Positions 48,861 through 61,443 of a stretch of DNA of 64,000 bases are shown here, one piece after another. The stretch is from contig JAKNDB010000085.1 of assembly GCA_024305405.1 (NCBI GenBank), positions 558,001 through 622,000 on the forward strand, read 5' to 3'. The position numbers and the translations under genes are program-made. The notes under the pieces are model-generated. The model made no database searches. It was not told where the DNA came from and saw only the letters and a program-made list of their open reading frames with translations. Every line of letters starts with the position of its first letter. Position 1 is the first letter of the stretch. Origin of the DNA: Dirofilaria immitis. Its lineage: Eukaryota; Nematoda; Chromadorea; Rhabditida; Onchocercidae.

Positions 48861-49231
48861 ATTATTCGATCAGTCAAACTAGCCTTGATCAGATGATCAT
48901 CGAATATGTCTGTATTCGAAATTAATCTTTGCGCGAAATATGAATATGGATAGAATTCTCTCTTGTGGATTTCATTGTTCTTTCACATCTCATGCTTTTA
49001 CTGTTCTGCATAAAAAATTCTCGGCATGCATATTAATTTTTCCGTGAAAACTTTCATGAAAGTTGATGTCCGTTATAAATCACTCTATCCATCGACTTCT
49101 CAAAAATGCAAGAACTAATATCATCAAATTTCGCTTCTGAGTTAGCCAGAAATTCTATATTCAGAAGAAATACCAATAATTGACAATTCTTTGTTATCTT
49201 CTTCTTTCGAAATCGATGAAATTTCGTTTCA

Positions 49232-49597
49232 ATATCATTTTAAACAGCGAGCTCATCTAATTAATTCAAATAAGCTATTTCAGCTTACTAGAATAAATTA
49301 TCTGAAATTTCGAATTTCATAAATTTCAATTCTTGTTTCTTCAACACTCAATCTTTTTTGACAAGACTTTGGTTATAAAAATATTGAAATAACTTTAAAA
49401 GATTTTTTTCACTGAAAATTCTGAAAGTGGTTGTAAATTTTCTTTTCAAAATCTAAAATTTATAATGATACTAATTAATACAAAAGAAAAAAACAATGAA
49501 ATTTCGAAATTTTAGATAATTTATCCTAACAAGCTGAAAATAAGCTTATTTGAATTTATGAGATGAGCTTTCTTTTTAAAATGATATTGAACCGATT
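49232..49597. repeat. Inverted repeat with stems of about 100 bp
   Basis: 49,232-49,325 and 49,494-49,597 are imperfect reverse complements ('caatatcattttaaa' and 'aataagctatttcagctt' against 'aagctgaaaataagctta' and 'tttaaaatgatattg') around a loop of about 170 bp. The size suits a MITE-like element or a simple hairpin. No terminal target duplication was verified. Confidence 0.6.
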
Positions 49598-50339
49598 CTC
49601 CTCTCTTTCCTCCAATTTTAATCCTCTATCAAAGAAAAGTTATCATTCAATGACTAAATTTTTGGATTTTACTATCATCTTCCATTTAATCTTTTGATAT
49701 GCTTATATACAATCAATATCTTTGACTTTTATTGACGATAACCGAATTTTAATAATTCATACAAAAATTTTGCTTAAGCATAAATCTATTTAATGTTTTA
49801 AATGCTCTATTTAATGTTTTAAATAGTAGTTATAGAGTTTTACTACGGCATTTCCATAGTTTATATTGCATGCATTCTCCATGTCATTAGGATGTAAATT
49901 TTTAATTAGCGATATCGCTACTCTAATTATCAATAATAGCATATGCGATAAGTTTGATTTCATAATTATGAAAATGGTATAGAGGAATCAAAACTAACTC
50001 ATAATAGAACTTTGTGCATTCAATATCACATGCCCCTCTCCCCCAAAAAAAATTGTAGCTGAAATCAATATTGAAATTAAATTATTCAAACAATTATTCA
50101 CTTAAAATGCTAAAGCCGCAATTTCCTGTTTACGATAGGAACTCACTTGAAATAGAGAAATTCAGTTAATATCAATTCCTGGATATACATTTAACAACGC
50201 GTTATATTAGTTGTCTATCCTATCTGTTAAGCTGTTAACTTATAATATTGCGACAAATGTTTTTGCTATGAGATGGATCCTATTTGTTTTTGTCGTGTTT
50301 TTGTTATTTTTAAATTTCGTTTATTTCACTTTTTTTTCT

Positions 50340-50402
50340 TGAACTAATGAACGAACATACATGCACACACAGACACATATACAGAAACACAGAAATAAAT
50401 GC
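50340..50402. repeat. CA-rich simple repeat
   Basis: Interrupted CA/GA run ('catgcacacacagacacata' and onward, with acagaaacacag). A low-complexity microsatellite in the spacer. Confidence 0.6.
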
Positions 50403-50750
50403 ATAGATACATATTTGTTTATGTATGTAAAAGCATATGCATAGTACAATTCATCAATGATATTATATTATCTTAATGATAATAAAATTTGTATTAAATT
50501 TTTAAAAATTATTTTTGTTTTATCAAATATAGCAAATACTACAAATGTATTAAATTTTTTTAAAAAATTATTTTTGTTTTATTCATATGCATAGGATTTT
50601 TTTCTCGCAAGCTCATAATATTCTTTTTCTCACACTGTACTTTATGAATAATTGGCGAAATTAGAAGAGGAAAAGCTGATTAATCGTTGATGAAATCCCC
50701 GCAGAAAGTAACCAAATGAACAACGTCAACGTTTGCTACAAACATTCATT

Positions 50751-50804
50751 CGTATAACTGATGAAATCCGTATAACTGATGAAATCCGTATAACTGATGA
50801 AATC
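50751..50804. repeat. 18-bp perfect tandem repeat, three copies
   Basis: The unit 'cgtataactgatgaaatc' occurs three times back to back at 50751, 50769 and 50787 without mismatch. No coding context. A minisatellite suitable as a length marker. Confidence 0.95.
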
Positions 50805-51579
50805 AATGTGATACAAAAGCTGTAGGTATCATTCATCGAATATATATTTCTTTATCCGTACTTTCAACTTCACCTTATTAATATTAAATGTCACTATTAA
50901 ATCATATTAATATAATGTTTGTATCTATGGTTAAAAAAAGGCTTGAGCTACTTGTGATTCAATATACCATTTAATCTTATGAAAGAATCATTTGATGTTT
51001 TAATTTATAGATTAGATTTGATGTTAACGAACAAATTGAAGAATTAACGAAGGAATCGCTTTGAATTTCACATTGAAATGGAAAATGCTGCTGGTAAATA
51101 TCAATGCCATTAGACAACTATATTTAAATTATTATCTTTTATCATTGTTACTTCATTACTTTTATTTGCGACCATTATAGTCAATAATTTTAGGTTTAAA
51201 TTTTTGCAAAAATTCAACGTCAAATTTTGAAAATATTGAGATATGCTATTTTTGCTCAGGCGAAAAAAACAAAAACATCTGGTGCTTAAACTTAAAGAAA
51301 TGCAGTTGGATGAATTTTGAATTTATTGAAATAATCCATATATTGCCATGTGCTTAACTTCTCGGAATACTAATCTGGATCTTATTGAGCTGAAGATCAA
51401 TAAAAACGCTCTGATATCCACATTAAAGGATGCAAGTTTTGAATCAATGACTTTGCTCGAAATTTATAAAGTCTTAGAATTCTAAAAAAGTTCTGTTTCA
51501 CATCATTTCTTTTCAAAATCTGAACCATTTTATAATGGTTCAAAATCCAAAAATTTATAATCTAATACACATAATTTCG

Positions 51580-51955
51580 AAATATGCATTCGACATAGAA
51601 AAGAAACTAAGAAAAATCTGCTACTTTTTACATCATAAATGGTTTCATCTGCCAAGTGGGTCCGGAATTTCCACCCTTCAAATAATATAATGTTTTTTTT
51701 GCAGGAATTACGTGAGATGAATTACAAAGTTGTAGAAATTTCGCATTACCAAGAAACTATTTAAAATAAAATAGATATGATTGATCTTGCAGAAGAAAAG
51801 ATAAAAGAGAAATAAGATTTCAAAACTGAATTCTTTTTCTTTATAGAAAAAATCGTGAGAAAACTGTTCAATAGCATTACTGCGATATATTCAAGAGCTT
51901 TGTGCAATTGCATCATCGATATAACATCGCCCTGTCTACTGAGTGTTCATGACTA
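51580..51955 (+). pseudogene. Coiled-coil gene relic, right-arm copy
   Basis: Mirror of 41,640-42,013, carrying the QLREANYK-type exon relic (near 51,700) and the KNHEKAVQQYY-type exon relic (near 51,845-51,955) on the plus strand with the same deletion. Truncated by the inner edge of the arm. Confidence 0.7.
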
Positions 51956-52389
51956 TTAGCGCAATTTTATTTCCATTCTTTCTTTTTTTTCATATTTATA
52001 GAGTCAGTGTATGAATTTAAATATTGTTGTGAAACATTATCTTCAACTCTCTCCAATAATCAATTTTCTTAATTGTTGATGAAAATTTACCAAATCTAAA
52101 ATTTTCGAAATTTGAAATCTACTAACATATATATATATATATAGTATTAAAATATATCAATTAAATATAGACTTACTGATAAGTTGCGTCTGAATTTGCT
52201 ACATCTTAAGAATAATGTTGTCGTGAAATTTATATAATACAGAAATGATTGAATTAAAGGCCAGTAATAAAACTTTTATCATCATTTATTCACTGGTAAA
52301 TTACAGAAATGGATGCGATAGAATCAATTGTATTGGATGAAAATTTTTCTGATGAAAAAAATTTTTTTGCAAATAACTCCGCTGTTCTT

Positions 52390-52612
52390 GTATTTTCCCA
52401 CCACTATGAGCTCGCATATGCTTTTTTAAATTTTTTTTTGAGTGAAATTTCTCTGACATTCCTAACAATTGTAGGACATCTCACCGCTATGAATTCCTAT
52501 ATGAGTTTTCAAATTCGACAATTGCGAGGAACTTTTCTTACAAGTCGAACAACTCTGTGGCTTATCACTGCTATGAGTTCGCATACAGGCTTTCAAATTG
52601 CATACCAATTGA
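52390..52612 (-). pseudogene. Old C2H2 zinc-finger relic, right-arm copy
   Basis: Mirror of 40,985-41,205 on the minus strand with the same stop and degenerate fingers (CSTCKKSSSQLSNLKTH). A homopolymer differs near 52,432 (T9 here). Confidence 0.7.
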
Positions 52613-53189
52613 GTTGAAATCAACTGGTTAAATTATTCATCACTAGAAAGGTATTTGTTGATATCGAAATATTGAAATTATTTCAAATTTGAAAATCCGA
52701 CTTTATTAAGATCGATTTCAGATAAAACTTTTATTTGTTTGCTAAAAATAATTGCACATGGAAAATACAATATGTTTCACATTAAAATACCAAACATTTT
52801 TCTCGTCTAAATATGGTGATAAAAAAACGATTCATAAAAAAAAGCGAGCTTGAAAAATTTGATAATCATGAATACTGTAAATTTTCTGCGAAGTAACGGA
52901 AACTTTTTTCATAGCCTCATCGAAAATGTTTGTATAAATTTGCATAAACCGATGGGGCAAAATCATAACTGTCTCTGTAATATCAATGTAATGGGCAGCA
53001 AAAGTCAATATTACTATTTAATTCTTTTCATTTCGAAATTTTGATGATTTATTAATGCGATTTTTATCTTTCCGTTAATATGCCTCATTTAGAATATATG
53101 AAAAAATTGAAATTAAATGAAATTATGGAAAAAATGTATAACAGCTTTGCATAAATTATTTCAAACAATACAGCAACAGAAATTTAGAT

Positions 53190-53320
53190 AAATTTTTTTG
53201 ATATAAAGGATTAAACAGTGGTATTAAACATTGACCGAATAATCTCCTCGTTCATTATTACATGTGGTGGATTGCTATTTAATATTATGCGTGGATTGAC
53301 ACTCCTACCTGAATGACTAT
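53190..53320. promoter_or_regulatory. Conserved upstream block of copy F
   Basis: 'gatataaaggattaaacagt', 'gaccgaataatctcctcgtt' and 'gtggattgctatttaatatt', in the same order as at copies D and E. Mirror of 40,290-40,420. Confidence 0.4.
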
Positions 53321-53734
53321 TTATATATACAGTTATATTTGAGGCTGACAGAAATGACTAAATTATTATTGTATTAAATTTTTTGCTAGAAATTTTAATC
53401 TATAAGTTTGACCTTCTTCCTACTACAGTATTATTTTTTCTATAGTTATGTAAGTTTTACAAATTTTGCTTTACAATATCTGCAGCCGATTTCATATAGG
53501 AATAATTTGTCATGCTCACGATATAAGTATGTAAGTGAACCATATTTTGCCAATATCGATTGCAATATCTTTATTTTTCAATGCTAATTTACTTAGAAAA
53601 ACATTTGTTAGAAAAAATTTCTTCTTAAGATCGAATCCTTTGCCTTTGTGTGACGTGCAATCAGATAATGCTATTTCTTCGATGTAATCATATTGTATAC
53701 TGTTGAATTTGATTATTTTTTAGAAATTGCAAAA

Positions 53735-54628
53735 ATGTTTATCAACATACGTTTTATCTGTTCTTTCTTCGTCGTCCTTCAATTATGCGACATTCAAACG
53801 GTAAGTTAATTAAAAAGAATATATTATATTAAACACCGTATTATTTTCAAGATTTCAAAATTTTAAGGAAATGGATAATATAACATAATTTGAGGAAGCA
53901 CAACCACAACTGACAAAGCTGCCAGATTTATTAAAACTGAGTAAAGAAAAAACAGAATTGTTAGATTTATTAGTGATGGAAATAAATGAAGAACAAATTG
54001 AACACTAGATTTATCAGTGATGGAAATAAATGAAGAACAAACGGAACCGCCGGACTTATCAGTGATGGGAATGAACGAAGAACAAACAGAACTGTTAGAC
54101 TTATCAATTCCAGAAATGAATATTAAAAAGCAGTGGATCAATGTAACATATCAATTCAAAAAGCAGAAAATGAATCAACGAAATTAAGTAAAGTAATGAA
54201 TGAAGAAAAAGAGAACTATCCAATTTATCGATTCAAGAAGCGGATGAAAAAGGAAAAAGCAAACGAAAAAAATTGGATGTCCTAGAAAAAAAACTGAGAA
54301 ACAATTTAAGAATTCATATATTAACTCATAGCGGTAGTAAGCCACATAGTTATTCTATTTGCAAGAAAAGTTTCTCGCAATTATCGATTTGAAAATTCAT
54401 ATGCGAATTCGTAACGGCAAGAAACCCTATAATTGTTCGGAATGTGGGAAAAATTTTAATCATGGATCGAATTTAAAAAAGCATATGCGAATTCATAGCG
54501 GTGACTTGCTCTACAATTGTCAGGAATGTCAAAGAAATTTTACTCATAAAATCTCTTTAATAGGGCATATGCAGGTTCATAGCGGTGAGAAGCGTTACAT
54601 TTGTTCGGAATATGGGAAAAGTTTATAA
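53735..54628 (+). pseudogene. C2H2 zinc-finger gene copy F, truncated
   Basis: Mirror of copy D. Exon 1 (53735-53800) gives the same leader MFINIRFICSFFVVLQLC. Exon 2 from 53895 stops at 54,008 because of the shared single-base loss (GAACAC-TAG). An A5 run near 54,126, A6 in copy D, adds a second frame break, and the loss inside finger 1 adds a stop near 54,285. Fingers at 54359-54628 match those of copy D (CSECGKNFNHGSNLKKH, CQECQRNF) and end at the same degenerate finger. Cannot encode an intact protein. Confidence 0.75.
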
Positions 54629-54752
54629 GTTTTTGTTACATATCTAAATTTGATAGGAAAAATATCATTGAATAATATGATATAATTATCTCGATGCTAT
54701 ATATAGCTAAGAGAAGTTTGGATTTTTAATTTCGTACTAGATTTTTTTTGTT

Positions 54753-55228
54753 TTAGATAAAATAAATATCAAACTCTTCCTCTTGAGGATAATAACAACG
54801 TGTTACATAAGATATATATTTTTCAATAGAATAATCGTGATTTGTTTTCTCAACATTAGTATCTGGATGTTTATCATAGTTTGGCTTGAGATTGGATCAA
54901 AAATTTAATTCCTTTTTTTTTGTGGTCGTAATAATCATATTAGTATGACCACTAATTTCAAACGGCAAGATGAGTAATTTATTATCATAAGGACTAATTT
55001 TCCAACTAAATGCATCATCAACGGAAATATTTTTGATTTTTTCTCCTCTATATAAGAATAGTAACCTTGACTTAAAACAACTATAAATACTTCATTAGGA
55101 CTATACACCAAAGTTTCTATTCTACTGTCTATAGAAATAGCTTACTATAATCAACTGATGCACTTAAACCACTACTTATCAGTAAATCAGTAAAGCTAAA
55201 ACTAATAATATTTTATATACAATCATCA
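54753..55228 (-). pseudogene. virB9: Nuclear Wolbachia transfer: virB9 relic, right arm
   Basis: Reverse-complement copy of 38,373-38,847: leader MMIVYKILLVLALLIY, then IETLVYSPNEVF, SWKISPYDNK, HTNMIITT and YPQEEEFDIYFI-type segments with the same stops and shifts. Decay therefore largely preceded the arm duplication, or gene conversion keeps the arms alike. Confidence 0.8.
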
Positions 55229-55732
55229 TCTACTCTATAAGAAGTAACCTAAAATCCTAACGAGCTAACATATCTTTGCTAATCACTTCCATCTTCTCAT
55301 GTAAATTCCACAGTGAACTCTACTTAAAAAGTTTTATCATAAAATTTTTGAATTGAGCGAATCTTAAACTCGTTTTAATAAAATCTGAATATAAACTAAA
55401 AAGGTCATCCATGTTCATGTAGTTTTGTATAATTTCTGAACTTGTTGTAGACACTGGGTGAGAAAAATAATCCTACTTTTATATAGTAGTTATAATTATA
55501 GTTATATGGGTCAAAAACCTCTCTTAGCTTTACATATTCTACATAAAATGATTGTTTAGCATTCCATCTGCGGAATATTGTTTTACCATAACAGGATCAA
55601 CCTACTGCACTATTCGATTTCTTGTGAATTTCTATAACAAATTTTTTTTCAAAACAAATGTCATAGTTCATTGATTATCTCTTTGCAAGTATTTCGATCT
55701 TTTGTTTTCTTCAATTTCATAAGTGCATTTTC
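55212..55732 (-). pseudogene. virB8: Nuclear Wolbachia transfer: virB8 relic, right arm
   Basis: Reverse-complement copy of 37,870-38,389, overlapping the virB9 start in the same way. Segments KQYSADGML, VEYVKLREVFDPYNYN and VTSYRVDDD are visible in broken frames. Confidence 0.75.
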
Positions 55733-56179
55733 AATTCAGAAATAGATTGCTTATGTGAAATGCATTAAACTTCCAATTAATTTAAAATTTATTATAAAAA
55801 TTAAAATTAAATCTAAATATCATTTATTTTCCTCACTTCAACGTTTCGATTATATTTTTAGGTTATGTATTCAAATCGATATTCGGATGAACCGAAATCA
55901 ATAACCATTTAATACGAGAATTTTCGATAATATCTAATATTTGTCCATTAAAAAGTTTATTATAGGAGTAAAGGATTATTTCCCAATGCTAAAAAAATGT
56001 CATCAAAATATATAAGGTACATGTCGAAGAAGCTAAAAGTTTCATTCCAAAATAAGTCCATTCTTGTTCATTGTTTGACAATAAAAAGTGAATATTCACC
56101 GTCTTTTTCAATTCTTTCATTTCGATGCGATTGTCCAATAATTATAAATGTACTGCTAAAAGTTGTCAGCAAAATTATT

Positions 56180-56400
56180 ATATAATGCGAAATGCATTAG
56201 AGTTCATGATTAATCATCATGAATCATGGAGAATCGAAATAATCATTCGTTTATTGCCATATTACCATCGATGTAAAAAGCCGAAAGTTATTAAAAAACA
56301 TATAATACGAAATATATTAGAAACATTATTAATCATTATAAATCATGAATCAAAGAATAATCATCAATATATACCATATTGTCATCGATGCATAAATATG
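56180..56400. repeat. Two-copy imperfect tandem repeat, right-arm mirror
   Basis: Mirror of 37,180-37,420. Units begin near 56,180 and 56,301 and share 'ataat.cgaaat..attaga' and 'ccat.tt.ccatcgatg' cores. The open frame through them (56125-56448) is not called a gene. Confidence 0.5.
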
Positions 56401-57162
56401 GCAAAAATCTCTTGTGACTTTGAAAAGAAGAATCATTCTGAGAAATGATTTTTTCGCAATTTTCAACACTATTACAATTATTGCTACAAAACGGAATTTG
56501 AATATTTATAGGAATGCGAAATATAAATGAGAAATAAATGAGAAATATAAAATGTTTGATTAACGATATTTCATTTGGACTACACAGAATGCCTAAGCAC
56601 AACATAATAGTTGAATAAACGAATTTTTTTAGTATAAAAATTATGAAATTGTATAAATTTAATCTTCTCTCAATTATGTATGGATTATCACTTCTATTCG
56701 ATGTAACTTATCATACTATAAATGGGCACTCTTATCAGAGCAAATATTTTTATATGTATGATTTTTTTTTTTTTAGCAGTTTAGCATTTGAAGTCTCTTC
56801 TACCAATTCAATTTTATTTACTATATTAAAAAATGTTGGCTTTTATGTAATTGGAGAGATTTTATAATATCAAGATAAACGTGTAAATAAGCATTTTAAC
56901 GATAAAATTATCGTTCTATCAGTTTTATAATATTCTTATAGCTTATTCTCTCCCGCTTATTTACTAATTCTAAAAGTTGTAATTTTGTTATACTTAGATT
57001 CATTTATGGATAATAATTTGTTATCATATGATTTGAACGAAATAAGCTACATTTCAGCAATGAATGTCAAATCATTATTTCTTCAATGCTACCTAAAACA
57101 ATCATTGACATACTATTAATTTGAATATTTTTTAGAACTGACAAAGAAGTGTGTCTATCAAT

Positions 57163-57800
57163 ATGTATCTTATCTACTCCTTTTTCTCTTTATCCAATTA
57201 TACAACATTCAAATCATCGTAAGTTTAATAAAATTTTGAAAAAAAATGAAAGAAAAATATAATTCTGTAATATTTGAAAGATTTCAAAATTTTTATTTAT
57301 TGTGAGACTAATAATATTGCATAATTTGAGGAAGGACAAACGCAACAGACATTACCTGCAAACTATGGGATGGAACAAGTAGAACCACTGGACTTGTCAT
57401 TTCCAAAAAAAGTGAAGAACAAGCAATGAATTTATCAAACCAAAAAGAGAATGAAAAAAAATGACTCATACTGAAGAGAAGATGTATATATGTCCATTCT
57501 ATGAGGAAAGTTTTACTAGAACACCTATTTTGGAAAATCATATTCCCATTCATATCGAAGAAGAGTCGTTCACATGTAAAATATGCGGAGAAAGTTTTTC
57601 TACATTAGCAAATTTAAAGCATCATATACTATCAATTCATTGTGAGAAATGTTTGATATGTGGGAAGATTTCATTGCATTGAATTTATTGAAAGAGCATA
57701 TATATAATAAACATATTCTTTAATAACCTATGCAATTTAAACCTACCTATGATATGCGGAAAAGTTTTTCTATGTATTCTGAAGTGGCATGTCCTATACA
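57163..57800 (+). pseudogene. Diverged C2H2 zinc-finger gene copy G
   Basis: Mirror of copy C. First-exon equivalent near 57,160-57,222. Exon 2 from about 57,333 has VEPLDLSFPK. Fingers CPFYEESF and CKICGESFSTLANLKHH follow from 57461. The third finger is frameshifted because this copy has GGG where copy C has GGGG (near 57,662). The pair C/G shares no close identity with D/E/F beyond architecture, so it is an older branch of the family. Confidence 0.65.
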
Positions 57801-58854
57801 TGATAAAGGAAAACCATAGCGAGATATACCCAGGAAAAATTTTACTCGATCATTTAATTTGAAAATTTGAAAAAGACAAGAATATTTATTAGCTGTAATG
57901 TAAAGTGCTCAAATTTAACTTCACCTAAATGTAGTTAAAATATAAAATAGGAATAAATTTGTATAAGGCATATGAAATATCTCGATGCAAGAGATAGGTA
58001 GATCCAAAATTTTAGCTTTTTAATTACTAATATAGATTGCTGCATCTTAGCGAATTACTTTATTGATAAAACTCTGTTGCTAATATCATTATCATTGTAA
58101 CTGAATGAGCAGCTATTTTCTACCACTTGTATTTTAATATTATTTTTTTCCTTTTATTTCTCTGTTTTTGGTATTATCAGCTAATCATGCATATATAATT
58201 CCTGCTTTTAAACCGATATAAAATCATCTGCAATGAAATTCATTTATGTAGATCAAAGAACAACTTAAATAAAAAATGAAAATAACCCAAAATTTATTGC
58301 TATCTACTATCCTATATATAGATTGACCACATCATTCTTAATTACTCCTATCCTTAAAATGTACTATTTTTTTCCATTCAAACTTTTCAAATTATAGAAT
58401 AGATTTATGGTTAATTCCTCCTGAATCAAAATGTTTAGTTTTTAGAGCAGATTATTGGTCCATATAAGAATGCAATCGGAATTAGTTAAAATTTCAAATT
58501 ACACATAGATTATAAATTATTTAGTTAATATAAATGAAAAATTGTTACCGTTTCTTGATATAAATCGCCATCGTATAGAGTTAGCATTCTATTAAGAGTA
58601 TATCAATGTAGTATGGCATTATTAGTCATAGTTTGGATACATCGATTATATTATTTTTCATCTGTCAACAAATATTTCATAAATTCAAAAATTGCTGAAA
58701 TAAGTTTATTGTCGTAAAGAAAAGAAAAAATATAGCCTATTCTTGGATATCCCAATGACAATATCAATACAATGAAGTGTGTTACGAAATCAGATCATCC
58801 AATTTGAAATATTGAAATGTGGTAAAATGAGAGAAAAATATGAAAAAAGAAAGG

Positions 58855-58905
58855 AAACAGTATTATGAATTTGAATTAAATTCATAATATTGTTTCTTTT
58901 ATTAT
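58855..58905. repeat. Short perfect hairpin
   Basis: 'gaaacagtattatgaattt' and its near-perfect reverse complement are separated by five bases. The mirror is at about 25,558-25,602. It could extrude as a cruciform or be an intergenic terminator-like hairpin; function unknown. Confidence 0.6.
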
Positions 58906-59532
58906 TTTCACCTTTTAATTTTCCCGCATTCTTCCTAACAACATATATGAAATATGCAATTTATTGTTATAACCAAGAAATGCATTGTATGTGCATGCAA
59001 GCCGAAAACAATGCCGTATGAGCATATGAATGTATAATAATAGGAATAGAAATAAAATTAAAAACACAACCAGAGAAAGGAAAAAAGAACAAATGTATGG
59101 GAATTTAAAAAAAAAACATTTACTGATAAAAGTTGAAGCTTTTGCATTAGTGTAATTAAAAGAAAAAAAACTTGGCAAAAATTTTAATTTCTATTTCTAA
59201 ACATTAATTATTATCTCCCATATTAATATCTGAATAAAACATTATTATAAAATAAAAGAATAAAGAATGGTCTATTCCTAAATTAATAAAATATCCTGCA
59301 AATATATCTTCAAGAATACTTCATTAGCTAAAAAAGAGGAAAACAAAAATAAATTAAAAATTGTAGCACCTCTTATTCGTGTAGAAACTATTACGAGAAA
59401 TGGTGCTCAGGATGATTGCAAAGAAAAAAATTTTTGTTTTACAGGATAGATATTTTTATTTCGACGTGCAGAAATTATTTATTTTTGAAATGTAGTCAAT
59501 GACATATGTACTGAAGCTAATTTTCAAAAATC

Positions 59533-61443
59533 ACAATGTATTACAATTTCGGTTGATTAAGAAAAACCTTCCTGTAGCAATCTCACAGAAATAAAAATTT
59601 TAAATATTATAATAACAACAACCGATAAAGAACATCTAATAAAGATAATATATTAAATTTGAAAATTGAAGAATTCTTCAAAAATGCATAGCTGAAGAAT
59701 TCCGGAAAAATAGAGATTATAAAAATACATAAGTGATTTGGTCTAAAATTTCTAGAATTTGATTCATATCTTAACACGAGGCATCAAGGCAAACATAAAC
59801 ACATTTCATTTAATCTAATTAGGACTACCCAATATTGAAATCATAACTATATCTACCTCTTCAATATTGAGTCATTTTCGATTTAAGGCACTAATTAAAT
59901 ATCTCCAAATAATCAAAAACTTAGAGAACAACTAGAAGAAAACTTTTCTAGAAAAAGCAAACAATATTTTTAATGCTAAAAATAATTCTTGTTTTTCGCT
60001 TTACTAAACATTTCGTATCAACTTTTCACTAGTATTATTTCTCCCATTTAAAATGAGAGAGAGAAAGAGAAAGATAGAGGGTAAGAAAGAAAGAGAAGAA
60101 ACGAATGTTTTTGGTGGCTTTGTTTCAGATTATGCAAAAGCTATTTGTTTACATCCAATCGATCATTAGATTAGTTTATTCACTTGCTGATTGCATAAAT
60201 TTGTTAACGTTGTTCGATGATGATTCATCTGCAATATAATTTTTTTCTTACATAATAAAAAAGTTTGAAATATTGGATACCTTTTATGTTCAATGCAAAA
60301 TTCAACCAATACCAATACTAAACTGCGGAAAATTTAACATTTTGAATTAACATTAATCAACTGCCAATTCCAATGTGATTGCTTTAATCGAATGGAAAGT
60401 AATATATTTCTTATCTTGAGAGATTATCTAATTTATCGTATATCAAATAAAAATTCGATTTGGATTGCAAAATCAGGAAAACACAAGAATCCATTGATTA
60501 AATAATTGTGCCCCTCTCTCCTTTTCCCTTTCCATTAATATCCTTTAATTCTTAATTGAAGCAGTACCGCACATTTGTTTCTTTTAATTGTGAATTGTGA
60601 TAGCATCAAAGTTTATTGAGAAACTGCCTACGTCTGGCCTTATTCCCATTTTAGATTTTAGATTATCAGATGCAAATGGACTTTTCATTTCAATTACAAA
60701 ATTTGGTAAAGGTACTGTTAGATGTTAATTGAAATCGAAGAAAAGCAGAAAAGAAACATAGTAGATGTACATGCATTTGAAAGATACGCATGCACATATC
60801 GCAACAAACAAATATCTCTGATAGTGAAAAGCGGTAGTTGCATAAACAAAATGACAAAAATAACACAACAAAAACGAGTCATAAACATTTCAAAACTGTC
60901 ATAGAAAAAAAATTATAGCCTAAAATATTAGAATGAGTTATATTCCTAACTAATTATGCCCTCTTTTGCACAAGTTACGTCCTTTTGAAATAAATTTTGA
61001 CTGCAGAAATACTCACATATATGACATTATAATTTTGCTTGACGAACTGGATGATTTGTACACATTTAATCATGGTTTAAAAATTAAAATGTCAAAACCA
61101 ATGGTCATCAATTTGTATTAGATATCTAGACATAATATTATGCAACGTCGTATTAGATATAATCAGTTATTACATGCAAACATATTCTAAGGAAGCAAAG
61201 CAAGTTGTTAGGAAAAATTTTTTGAAGTACCATGCGAAGAAACGAGTATACGGATAAGCATTATCGAACCTAAAAGTTCAATAAGAATGCAATAAGGAAG
61301 CGAAAGAATTGTTTCGGAAGATGAAAATATTAAAAGTAAAAATAACACACATGTCTTATATATTAAAGGTTAAAATCTGAAAAGATGAAAGAAAATTTTT
61401 CTTCACTCTATTACAACCATGATTTCCTTCCTAACCATAATTT
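59533..61443. other. Intergenic, with a purine-rich tract
   Basis: No gene supported. A GA-rich run lies at about 60,053-60,103 ('gagagagaaagagaaagata' and onward). The end nearest 61,443 should hold the 3' UTR of the minus-strand coiled-coil gene. Confidence 0.5.

Larger units (their letters stand above)
51580..59532. repeat. Large inverted repeat, right arm (continuous)
   Basis: Reverse complement of the two left parts: 51,580-56,589 pairs with 37,014-42,013 and 56,598-59,532 pairs with 24,921-27,832. Eight or nine bases ('cctaagca') at the joint have no partner on the left. Homology beyond 59,532 fades into weak similarity. Contents mirror the left arm: coiled-coil relic, old zinc-finger relic, copy F, virB9-virB8 relic, tandem repeat, copy G. 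Confidence 0.9.

Noticed and set aside
50751..50804. CRISPR-like array
   Set aside because: Three perfect 18-bp units abut with no spacers, in eukaryotic DNA. This is a minisatellite.
58915..59178. Minus-strand open frame of 87 codons near the right arm end
   Set aside because: Phe/Leu/Ser-rich translation of T-rich sequence. The left-arm mirror (25,280-25,540) does not keep the frame uninterrupted to the same extent, and no exon partner is seen.
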